Source: Isoetes taiwanensis (lineage: Eukaryota > Streptophyta > Lycopodiopsida > Isoetales > Isoetaceae). Taken from it: 64,000 nucleotides of DNA. The DNA lies in NCBI GenBank assembly GCA_021234155.1, contig JAJEKV010000092.1, positions 3,854,561-3,918,560 on the forward strand. Direction: 5' to 3'. The position numbers were made by a program, and so were the translations under genes. Under the pieces are notes generated by a model. It did not search any database. It worked only from the letters and a program-made list of their open reading frames with translations, and was not told the origin of the DNA. Of the stretch, positions 35,801 through 45,899 are shown in pieces. Positions within the stretch are counted from its first letter, which is position 1. The number at the start of each line of letters is the position of its first letter.

Positions 35801-36843
35801 AACTTTTTTTGATGCTGAAGGCTCTCCCAATGTAGCAATTGGCTTCACACTTCTTTTCTTGGCCACGGCTCTGAGCCAATTGGTGTCCATCACCGACGGC
35901 ATTTTCTCGTCCCGAACTGCTTTCAAAGCACCGCTCGGAGGCTCCTTGTCTGTGGACAAACCATTTCTGCATGCCGAGAACCCTACCAAGATGTCTCTGT
36001 TTCCCTTTATACCTGACAAAGAGAGAGATTCGTAAGATGGCAACACCCAGCCATAACCCTTAGCTGATGTTGGGACGTTTTTCCCTGTGGCTGGCTTATT
36101 CATTTTGCTGGCTGTCATCATAGATGGGTCATAGTTGCGCCATTTCAGAATGTATTCCAGGAACTGCAATTGATGTGTGTCCTCGATGCTGCATATGATA
36201 GCATCTTGCACATTGTTCTTCGTGCCTTCCCACATTGCCACCACTATGCCAACTTGTTCAACGTCCTCAGCTTTCTTTCCAGTGCGCAGGAACAGGCACA
36301 GATCCTTTCTGCGGTCGCCACGAATGTGTGGTATTGCTTGTGCAATCTCTATACACCATTTCCTTTCGTTAGAGGGGGTTATAATACGGATGGGTTCGAC
36401 ATCCGGTCCACGAAACAGAGCGAGGGCTGTAAACAAAAGCCTCTGGTGAGTGCCTGATAGGCTGCATAATGTTATACAACGAAAAATATAAACTACTCAA
36501 GAGGACCGCGACCGCGATCCTTCAAGCAACTATACTACTACTCCACACTATCGCGGCCGCGATGTTTTGTAGCAGCTAAGCAGGGCAAGAAAACAAAATC
36601 ACTGCTCACGAACACCGGGGTCGCGATCCTACCGAGCTACTATACTACTACTCCACACCATCGCGGCCGCGTTGTTGTGTGGCAGCTAAGCAGGGCAAGA
36701 CTCAGCAAGACCGCGGCCGCGATCTTGATGAGCAGCTACAACAATCAAAACATAACAAAATCTAATAAGCAAGATCGCGGCCGCTATCTTGCTGAGCTGA
36801 AATGTCAGGATTTACCTTCTCTGAGGGAGTCCTTAGGTGCCAT
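32847..36843 (-). pseudogene. ParB-like domain fused to a DNA methyltransferase, frame-broken
   Basis: Exon 1 (36816-36843, MAPKDSLRE) splices in phase to 36426 (ALALFRGPDVEP). The N-terminal region runs to about 35.5 kb. Next comes a ParB/sulfiredoxin-like segment: EVLTPADVVPFDP, a 68-bp intron (35229-35296), then KFYIISGNHSICAAQLL. After a 64-bp intron (34816-34879) and a helical part, ATLIFIDIRGMNKVWD may be motif IV, with DIRG in place of DPPY. VLDFFSAGTASRVALMQG (about 33.57-33.62 kb) fits the FxGxGT S-adenosylmethionine motif of N6A/N4C methyltransferases. Order IV before I recalls beta-class enzymes. Frame shifts fall near 35.52, 34.79 and 34.24 kb; in-frame stops lie at 33996 and 33462. 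Coiled C-terminal sequence follows to 32847. Protein activity is unproven and this copy looks dead unless the breaks are sequence errors. Confidence 0.6.
34839..34852. promoter_or_regulatory. Perfect palindrome inside a 64-bp intron
   Basis: ATCGCGGCCGCGAT lies wholly in the intron 34816-34879 of the methyltransferase gene, so it escapes coding constraint. It contains a NotI recognition sequence. Confidence 0.6.
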
Positions 36844-36846
36844 GGG

Positions 36847-36860
36847 ATCGCGGGCGCTGG
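36847..36860. promoter_or_regulatory. Motif copy just upstream of the methyltransferase start codon
   Basis: ATCGCGGGCGCTGG, a variant, begins 4 bases upstream of the ATG at 36841-36843 on the minus strand. Occupancy there could repress the gene itself. That is inference from position only. Confidence 0.4.
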
Positions 36861-38061
36861 CTGAATACGAAAATCGGGTTGTTTAAGGGAGGTTCTTTAA
36901 GCCGCTGAAAGCTCGAAGGCGCTAGGCGCTTGAAGAATTCGCGGGCGCTGGAAATTCTCTGAGATGATATGGCCGGCCGTAAATTTATATAGAAACGCGG
37001 GCGCGGAAATTAAATGCCCACTAATCATAATGATGCGTTGATTATCGTGCCAGCCGTGATGACGCCGTACGTGCGGGCGCATTAATTTCACGCCGGCTGT
37101 ATTAATTACCGGCTGGCCGGCTGTATTGATTGCCGGCCATAAATGCGTCCGTGCGAAAATACCCAACAAAAAAAACACGCAATTCGTACGAGAGCTCTTT
37201 ATCGACTTGGACGTCCGCGTTCAAATTTCTCGCGTACAGTCAGTTAATTAAATGAACCTGACATGTTAAGCAGCCATAAAGGCCTGAAAAAGACACTAGA
37301 TTACGGATGGACAGCGACATGAAAATTTGAATTTGGTAACAAACATTTAGAGTGAAAGCGGGAATAGCCAATTCAAATTTGTTTGTTTTACAAGTCCTCG
37401 GAGACGCTCGAGCTGCGCCTACGCTGTGCCATGTTCTCCCAAGGTTTTGCTGCAGAATCCCGCATCAATTGAAGGCGCTGACAAGGGCGCTGATAATCCG
37501 CTTGCACTGCGCCACTATACATTTCGATTTCTTCCACTGCATCGAATTTAGTCTTTTGGCCGAGGTAAAAGGGCTATCCTGATGCCTATCTCTCAGTGAA
37601 GTGATCCAATAAATTTCATTGATAACTACTACCTGTTAAGAATGTGCTGATAGTTGATGATCAATAATACATAATTCATCCTTCAAGAATGTTTCCTTAC
37701 AGGGTTCTCGGCATTGAATTGATTCTACTGAAACAACACTATTTAATATATGGATTGATAAGATACCTGCTGATAATTTGGATTAGAATATTTAAAAATA
37801 GATGTTCTCAGCAAACCTGTGCACTCTGTTGTGTTTATTATACAATGTTCACGTGTTTCAAATACATGCTTTCTTTCTGCTTGTGGATGATACAAAACAT
37901 GTTTTGGTGGCACTACAGCTTCTGACGGGTCATTGGCTACAAGAAGACGTTGACGCCACCATTTCGAGACCTGTGAGGTAAGAGTAATGCTTTAGTGTAG
38001 AAGTCACTGCTTTAAGTCTTGTGCTCGACGAGATTGCGGTCGCGAAGTCTTCAACCATCTA

Positions 38062-38188
38062 CACTTGCTATTTACTTAAGAACTCCGATATATTTATCAA
38101 TATGAGTCGAAACCACATGCTAATCTCGACATGTGTTTTCGACTCCGAGAGAACGATATATCCGAGTTCTTAACTAAACAGCTAGTGT
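38062..38188. repeat. Inverted repeat able to form a long hairpin or cruciform
   Basis: Two arms of about 58 bp (38062-38119 and 38130-38188) are imperfect reverse complements around about 10 bases. Shared blocks are TTAAGAACTC, GATATAT, GAGTCGAAA and CACATG. It lies between the two divergent genes, within the palindrome array. Confidence 0.8.
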
Positions 38189-38364
38189 GGATGCTTGCAG
38201 AAAGCGCGACCGCGTTCTTGCCAATGCTCGATAAGATCGCGGTGGCGATAGTCCTTAGCATTTTTTTAGCTCCCAATTGTCGTTTTGTACTATAACTTTT
38301 AAAACAGAGCTCTATTTGCTTACAAACATCGCGGCCACGATGTTCACGATGTCTTGTTTGTAGG

Positions 38365-40646
38365 ATGGCGGATGTAATCTCGCTTTATCTGCTGGGGAAA
38401 AAGGTGGCCGAAGGAAGAGTCCACAACTTCGAGCGCCATCACAATTCGATTGTCCCGGAGGGTATGGTGGTTGTTTCGGTTGTGAATGTTTTGGATGGAC
38501 AGCTGCCACTACCAATTCCCGAGCAGGAAATAGAAAAACTTGGTGAAGCTGTGGGGAGTTTTGTGTTGTGGTACAAGGACATTGCTGGTCAGCTTATGAG
38601 AGAGGAAGAAGTTTGCACGCCACCAGGACAAATTAAACGCATAAACTGGCAGGTCGGAGGCAATGAGAGATTAGGCAATAATGAGACGAATCATGTGCAA
38701 GGGCTTTATAGAGATGAGTTAATTGAGAAGGCTTGCACACTCATGCATGAATGCTGCCACATGGCTTACGGGTGTGGTGTTATCGTTTTTGTCGATCCAA
38801 ACCATGCTGTTGCTGACGTGAAGTTAGGGGAAGGCTCGATAGCTGCTACTATCATGAGCCTATTTCCAATGCCTGAAAAGATCTCTATGTGCTGCCAAGC
38901 CTGTGCAGAAATGCCCCAGCTGCATGACCTTGTAAGATGGCCCATAGCCTTCGTGCTCGTTGATAACATTCCAGTTTCTACTCTCGTGGTTGCAGTGAAG
39001 GAGAAGGATGTGGAGAATAAACCTTATTCCATTAGACCAGAAATTGACATCACAAAAAAGAGACCTTACCACATGGTCAATCGGAGACCCAGGACACGTC
39101 CAGCACAGACCAAATGTGAAAGAAAAACTAGTGCTGAGGCTATTTTAGACTTCAGGTCATCACTGTGCTGCATGAAAAGATGTTGTGCAAATTTTACATC
39201 CAAGGAGATAGCTTGCATGAGAACCTTTTACTGGAACATGAAGTCCTCGGAGTGCACAACCTTTGCATATAACATGCTAGATCTTTGCTCTGAAAATGGT
39301 GTAGTCCGCAACCTGATGTTGAATAACAAACAGGTGTGCGTGAAAGCATGGCATAAATTTCCACTTTTTACAAGTGGAAGAAGCTCTTCAATGATGGCCA
39401 TAGAATTGCTGAGCACGAAAATAGTGGTTCTAAGAAGCCAAGATCTCATACTTTGGCTGGCAATGCTGTGCTATCTATGTTCATAGATGAAAACGCAGAG
39501 ACGATGCCACACCGCTCAAAAATTACGAGCGAGGGTAGCAGACAAAATGTTAAGAGGCTACCTTCAGTCTTGACTAAGAAGGATATACACCAAGAAGTAG
39601 ATGTTACCATTACAGAGATGACAGGCAAGGATATTTCTCCTTCGTCCTTTCTGTCTGCTTGGAAAGAGAATCATTCAGAGGTGGCAATAGCTACGAGGAT
39701 AGCATTTTCTAAGTGTAACACCTGTATTGTCATAAAGGAAAAGCTTGCTAAGACCAGAGATCCAAATGAAAGAAGGGTACTTGCAATGGAGAGAAAATCA
39801 CATATGACGGCCCAGATTTCATGTAGGAGCCTTTACTGGTCCTGGAGAGCTTTGTCTCATAGATCTCCTGAGCACGCTTTAACCATTATACATGACAAGA
39901 TGGATCAAAATAAGACCATGGTCCCTCGTCTAGAAAAGCTAGCAAAGTCTGTGTGGAGGGGTGAACGACTGAAGGTGAGTGTTACAGGTGCTCTCATGCA
40001 CGAGCATGGTATAGGTGCCTTGGGCCACTTCTCATTGGACCTCTGGCCTGATGATTCTAATTTTCATGTGGGATCCTTGAATCATACCTTGAAGACACTG
40101 GAGAATAAATCTGAGGATAATTGGGGCCATTTGAGAGATCTGAGATCGTCCCCGAAAAGCTGGCTTTGGGGTGGAGCAATTTTAAACACAGATGCCCTTA
40201 GGACAAAAATGGTAAATGGCAGTAGAAATGATTTTATGCCTCCTGCCAAGGGCCCTATGGTACCGAACAAGTTGCTTAGGAGGCTTTACTTGCAGCTAGA
40301 TAATTGCTCAGGTCAAAATAAGAATAGATATCTTTTCTCTTACTTGTCATACTTGGTTTGGTTAGGTGTCTTTGATCAAGTGCAGCTGGGATTCATGATG
40401 GTCGGACACACCCACGATGACATAGATGCCCTCTTTGGAAACTACTCTACTCTAATGAGAAGATTAGATGCATTGACTATTCCAGAGCTTATGCAACTCT
40501 TCAGGCAGTGTAGTTCAAAGTCTCCGTCACCTTACCTTGTGTCAGAGGTTCCTAATTGGAAGGAATTCGTGAAAGGTTTTATCCCTGATAAGAAGGACCG
40601 TTTATGTGGTCATTTGGAACCTCTACTCTTCATGGATCAAGATTAA
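38365..40646 (+). pseudogene. DUF8039/DUF7869-like element protein, one frame shift
   Basis: The start ATG (38365) follows a motif copy at 38328-38341. The first frame opens with a DUF8039-like region, LGKKVAEGRVHNFE...PLPIPEQEIE...GSFVLWYKD, as in plant transposon-associated proteins. It continues through Cys-rich CCMKRCCANF to 39486. The correct frame after about 39365 is the other one: YKWKKLFNDGHR, EHENSGSKKP, then the DUF7869 core LQLDNCSGQNKNRY, FMMVGHTHDDIDALF and a conserved C-terminus, ending at 40646. The shift lies at a CTTTTT run. DUF7869 proteins occur in multicopy families of seed-free plants and some animals and look nuclease-like (D...H.HDD), but their function is not known to me. 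The gene diverges from the methyltransferase gene. Confidence 0.7.
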
Positions 40647-42314
40647 CACCATTTCTATAGCATTCACACAGATCGTTGTAGCTCAAGTAGCACTTGAAGG
40701 ATCGGATGTGCTCCGGACGAGGAGGCAAGGAAGCCATGGAAGATGAATGACCTCTACCACCGAATGGAGCTGCTTTTATAGTGAAGTAAAATTATTGATG
40801 TTCATTATTGGTGTAGATTGTAAGGTCATTATTGAGCTTGTACAAGTATCACGTACACGTACAAGTATAACACATAATTTGTATGGATATGTGTATGTTT
40901 GTGACCTCATGTATCTTGGGCTCGAGAACTAGGTGAAAGTATTGGTGCTTGAGCAAATTAGGTGTGCTTAAAATTCTCAAAATTGCGTTATTTTCTCCAA
41001 TTAATGAAATCATGCTTTATATATGTATATTTTTTTAAAACCTTTGGAGTAACCCAATTCAATTCCTAGGAGGTCTTCAACAACTATATATTTTACTAAA
41101 TATTTTTCTCTAATATGTACACCACCTTTTCCTAGGCACCGAAGGGGCCGAAAAAGTTTTGAGCTAACGCAAACCATTACATTCAACACTTTAAAATTAA
41201 ATTCCTCCTGAAACCCCCTTTGATTTGGGTGCATATTCACACGGGAAGTGACATAGGGCAGCGAGAGCCCCTTTTGTACTCCCTAAAACCGTATAAAACA
41301 TGTATGAAATTAACACCATTTAGTACATTGCCGCAAATGTTATAGTATTTTGCAAGCCTCGCTATGCAATATACCAAAACATGTATGAGAATACCCCACA
41401 AACAAGGAATGCAATTATGGTCCAAATTTTGCTGAATATCTCATTTGTTATTTCATCCTTGTTTTGTATAATTGATAGATTTTCAGCCTCCCAATGAGCA
41501 GGGCATGGTTGAGCAGGGTCTGGCCGTGGCTCCAGTTGCAGTAGCTCCACTTCTAGTAAAAGTAGTAGATTTTCTAAAACTGTATAATATATGTGTGAAA
41601 TCAGCACCATTTAGTACATTGCCTCAAACCTTACAATATTTTGCAAACCTCGCTATACAGTATACCCAAACTTGTATGAGCATATCTCTCAAATGAGGAT
41701 TGTTATCTATGGTCCAATCGAGGAATAACTTGCAAATATACCCATACAACAGCTCTCGATGCCCTAAGTCAACCCCCATGTAGCATAACACAGGGGGTTT
41801 CTTTGTATTTCTATACGGTTTTTGCTATGGCTTTGCTATGGTTTGGAGGGCGTATTTTGAGATCTACTAATCAGTACATCTAGAGTGCGCACCATATTTT
41901 CTTGTGAGTTTTGCAGGTGTTTTCCAAAGGTTTGGCTGGATATATATTTTCTTGTGTGTATGTATTTATTAAAACCCATCCAAACATCGATATTTGTATT
42001 TTAGAGCAATGAAAGAAAAATTTCCGTAACGGAAAGCCTGTCGGGCTTGTCATGTTTGCAAGCATCTGCCTGTGTATCTGCTAAGATATGCTTTATATGT
42101 CATTAACCAACAACCACATATTAGGTTATTGGCTTTCTGGATTTCAGCCAAAAACTCAACAGCCAGAGATTAGATTACTGGCTTTCTAAATTTCGGCCAA
42201 GAACCTAACGGCGACAAATTAGATTATTGGCTTCCATAAGCAACATCAAAATAAACCAAAAATCCCTTAATCCAAAAATGGATAGCAAAACCATTACAAA
42301 AACACCAACACGAA
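40647..42314. other. Spacer with duplicated segments
   Basis: No gene. A segment of about 150 bp beginning CTAAAACCGTATAA...CACCATTTAGTACATTGCC at 41283 is repeated at 41575 with about 85 percent identity by eye. Three short tandem units with ATTAGATTATTGGCTTTCT-type phrases lie at about 42120-42240. Confidence 0.6.
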
Positions 42315-44566
42315 ATGTTTCAAACTGAGAACTACATGTTGGGCTTAATTCAGTGCCCTTGCTTGCCTCCTAGGTCGAGCCATTTAGGCTACGCTGTAGC
42401 TTTGAACAAATTTAACTTGGGTAGATGTAGTTTCCGATTTTCCGCAGCGGCAGAACCTGCTGAGACTGCACACATTCAAGAAGAAAGCGCAGCAAACAAG
42501 GAATTGAAAAGGAGGGGAAGCACGCAGCTATTGAGATGGGCTAGGGCGCGCAGAAAATCTGCAAGGCGTTTGGAATTGAGATTTAATGAGGAAAATGGAA
42601 CTGCGGATTCAGACCAAACAAATGATGAATCTGAAGACGAAGGAGATTTTGGTAAAGATGGGGTGGATATGCCTGGTAAGGCAGTCTTTTTGGTGTCTGA
42701 TGGAACTGGATGGACTGTTAGTCATTCTGTGCAGGCTGCCTTGGGCCAATTTGAACACTGTCTTGTTGACAGAAACTGCTCAGTTAGTACTCATTTGTTC
42801 TCAGAGGTATGTTAAAAGTCTAGTTGGAATGTAATATTTGGCTTCATCTTAGTACACTTTTGTTCTCAAAATTCATAGTATCCTAAATATGGTTCATTAT
42901 TTATTAGCACTTATTTTTTCTCAGATGTATCTATAGTCATCTTTAAGTATAAAGATGTGTTGTTTAAGGAATGAAAGTGTGCTTGTTTGAATAAGTACTC
43001 AGTTATCCCCACACTATATATCTTGACTATAGAAGTGTTGAAATGTAATTGTTTGGCTCATTTTTTGCTCAGCATTTTTGTATTGTTATGACTGCAGGTG
43101 AATGAGATTGATAAATTGATGGAGATAGTCCGCCAAGCAGGAGAAGAATCTGCTTTGTTGATCTATACATTGGCTGATCCTGCCATGGCTGATGCTGCCA
43201 AGAAGGCTTGCCAAATGATGGCTGTGCCATATTTGGATATCCTTGGGCCCATCACAGAGGTCCTTTCAGCTCAGATAGGTGTCACTCCACTTGGACTTCC
43301 TCGAAATGCACCTGGAAGAAAGAGAGTTCTGTCCAGGGAATACTTTAAGCGGATCGAGGCAGTTGATTTTACAATAAAGCACGATGATGGAGCTTTGCCA
43401 AAAAATCTACACAAGGCAGACATAATATTGACTGGGGTATCCAGAACTAGCAAAACTCCGTTATCTACGTATATGGCACAGATGGGGTATAAGGTTGCAA
43501 ACGTGCCTCTTGTCCTTGGAATTGAACCTCCCAAGGAGCTATTTGAGGTTTCTCAAGATAAAATTTATGGATTGACTATAGATCCCAATTTCTTGAAATC
43601 CATTAGAACTTCTAGATACCTGCATCTTGGTCTTGCTAGAGATTCCAGGAGTTCTTATTTTGACATGGACTACATCAAGAAAGAGTTGGAATATAGTGGC
43701 GACCTCTTTAAAAAGAATCCTACCTGGCCTGTGATTGGTAAGTCCTTTTATCATGAAACTTTATCATTGCAACTTTCCTTAATTCTAACTCCACCTGCCA
43801 TAAACAATCAATTTTTAGCGTCTTTTCTTCTTTCTTGGACTTAAATGATATAGGTGATATGACATGTTTTTCCCCAACTGTTTCGATCTACTTCCTGTGA
43901 ACACAATTGATTCTGGACAGCGTTGAGGCCTATATTTAATGGACATTTTAGTGATAGGACACAATTGATCATAAATAGCACCTTAATTATCATAGTTTTT
44001 CAACTCCAAATTGAAAGTTTGGCATCCTTTTCCAATTATGATGACCACACAGTTATTATGTCATAGAATTCAAGGATAATCGCATCTTATGTAAGCGAGG
44101 CAGCTGCAGAAGCAACAAGCTGGGGTACAGCAGTAAGACTAACGTTATTGAAACTTCTATGGCGACTTCTAACTTGTTTTTGGACATCCATAACATTATC
44201 TTCTCTCTTGAGCAGAGCGAAGGCACGCTTCACCTTCCGCCATCCACTGAATGTTGAAAAGATTTTCAATTCTTTGCCCTTTGAGCCCAACACTCACCTG
44301 AATGAATGACATGATATATTTTATTATCACTGCCAAACTGGCTAGATCTTGAAAAGTTTTGACCAATTTGATTATGAGATTTTGACCAATTTGATTATGA
44401 GTTTTAGATGATGTTACTTCTACCTACCTTTTCATTTTACTAAATTGTATGATTTTTTGCAGAGGTCACAGGAAAAGCAATTGAAGAAACTGCGGCTGTA
44501 ATTCTCCGCATATTTCATGAGCGGAAAACCAAGCACGTAATGCCGCGCATCTCAAAACGATATTAG
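42315..44566 (+). CDS. RP1: PPDK regulatory protein, plastid, three exons
   Basis: This bifunctional enzyme phosphorylates (ADP-dependent) and dephosphorylates (Pi-dependent) the active-site threonine of pyruvate, orthophosphate dikinase in the chloroplast stroma. Exons: 42315-42806, 43098-43737 and 44463-44566, 411 residues, close to the usual plant length of about 400. The first 50 residues, without acidic residues after the second Met at 42336, look like a transit peptide; that Met may be the true start. A Lys/Arg-rich linker is followed by [46 protein letters not shown] and the P-loop [15 protein letters not shown] (residues about 277-291). [17 protein letters not shown] and the end MPRISKRY are as in the Kinase-PPPase (DUF299) family. 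All splice junctions keep frame. It is complete and probably active. Confidence 0.95.
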
Positions 44567-45437
44567 ACTTTATAACGTTGTGAAATTATTTTTGTATATA
44601 GCTGGGCAGAATGAACATACACAATCCATACATCTAAAGCTTCATTTAACTTTCCGGGTAGGGTGTAATTGTTAATATGTACACGTTAACTTTCCGGGTA
44701 GGGTACTTCACACTGAATCTGATATAATTGTTAATATGTACACCACATTGTTGATTTAGATATTGGTCCATCTATGTTTTTAAGATGTATAGGTTTCTCT
44801 CGAATAGGTCAATTTGGACAATAAAAATACATTTTATTTTATTCTGTTCTCTCTCGTTCCTTCCTTACTTTCGTTCTTTTTAAACATTTAGATTGCTGAA
44901 GATTCTTTGAAATCTTTCAATAATTTAAGGGTATTACATGCCGAAAACAATTGTGCAAAAAAACAATTGCTTTTTTCCTCTTATCAAAAATCGTAGTCTA
45001 TTAGAAGCAAGCAATGGGGCTGCTTGCTATCCCCGCTGGACCTATCCAAAAATTTTGAATGCTTTGAGCCTATCCAAAAATTCTAAACGCTCTGAGCTTC
45101 TGAGCGGAGTTTCTAAACAGGCTGAAGGAACAAACATAGGATTCAAACACATAGTTGGATGCAAACACATATTTGTTTGAAGTTGAAAACCTCCAGGGCA
45201 TGCTCGGAAATTTCCTATGGTTTCAGGTCCCTTTGGGTAACTTTTGTGTCTCAATTTCTGGTGGCGCCGCCAAGGTTTACATTTTCAGTGGCAAAAATCT
45301 GAGGACCATTGCAGAGTACCATCGCAAAGCTTAGGAGCTTCGCCAGAACAGAGTTTCCACTACAGAGATCTCGCCTGAGCTTCTCCAGAACTGGGCTTTC
45401 TTGCTGTTAAATCTCGCTTTTCCTTTCTTTAGTACGG
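44567..45437. other. Spacer downstream of RP1
   Basis: No gene recognised. A motif TTTCAGGTCCC...GGCGCCGCC at 45221-45272 recurs at 45773-45817 in the same orientation, so the ORF between may lie in a duplicated or repeat-bounded segment. Confidence 0.5.
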
Positions 45438-45719
45438 TTGCTTGAATCCGTGTCAAGCCAAGTATATACTTTTCCCATCTTCGAAGATTTTGAATTGGTT
45501 TTGGGTCCTAAAAAGGAAAGATCAGTCGATTTAAACTGTAAACTGCTCTCAGACAGACGAAGCACACAAGGTTGCTTATACAACTCTTTAAAACGCTGCT
45601 ACAATGAAGAATCGACAAACATCCCTTTAAAATGCGGCTGTAGCAAAGAATTGGCAGCCACAAGGTCTGTCTCTCCATTTTATATAAGGGAATGCACCAC
45701 AGATCAAGAACAAGAATAA
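45438..45719 (+). CDS. Unrecognised 93-residue ORF
   Basis: It starts MLESVSSQVYTFPIFEDFEL and ends ECTTDQEQE. It has five Cys in the second half but no motif that I recognise. It is bounded by the TTTCAGGTCCC/GGCGCCGCC direct repeats. It could be part of a repeat or a chance frame. Confidence 0.2.
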   Translation: MLESVSSQVYTFPIFEDFELVLGPKKERSVDLNCKLLSDRRSTQGCLYNSLKRCYNEESTNIPLKCGCSKELAATRSVSPFYIRECTTDQEQE

Positions 45720-45899
45720 GGACGGATCTTTTACTTTAAAAAATGGTCAAGCTTAACCCAGATTTCAGGTCCCAAAGGTTACGGGGGGAAGAAATTGGCT
45801 GGGTGGCGGCGCCGCCACAGGCCAGTTTTTTCACCGCGAGCGGCACCGCCACCAGGTCAGTTTTCCCGAAACCGGACCAAGCCTTAAAATTGAATGGTG

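Larger units (their letters stand above)
32567..38341. repeat. Dispersed 14-bp palindrome array (ATCGCGGCCGCGAT)
   Basis: Perfect copies lie at 32717-32730, 34839-34852 and 36550-36563. Close variants lie at 32567-32580, 36505-36518, 36614-36627, 36660-36673, 36710-36723, 36774-36787, 36847-36860, 38033-38046, 38203-38216, 38236-38249 and 38328-38341. I saw no other copies in the window. They sit beyond the 3' end of the methyltransferase gene, in one of its introns, next to its start codon and along the 1.5 kb shared with the divergent DUF7869-like gene. Two of them lie in a larger unit of about 110 bp duplicated at 36495-36710. Many differences are C/T or G/A changes at CpG positions. The placement suggests binding or methylation sites for an element-encoded protein, which is inference. 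Confidence 0.85.

Noticed and set aside
32567-38341. CRISPR-like array
   Set aside because: The repeated unit is a 14-bp palindrome with irregular spacing of tens to thousands of bases, in a plant nuclear context; no spacer regularity or cas genes.
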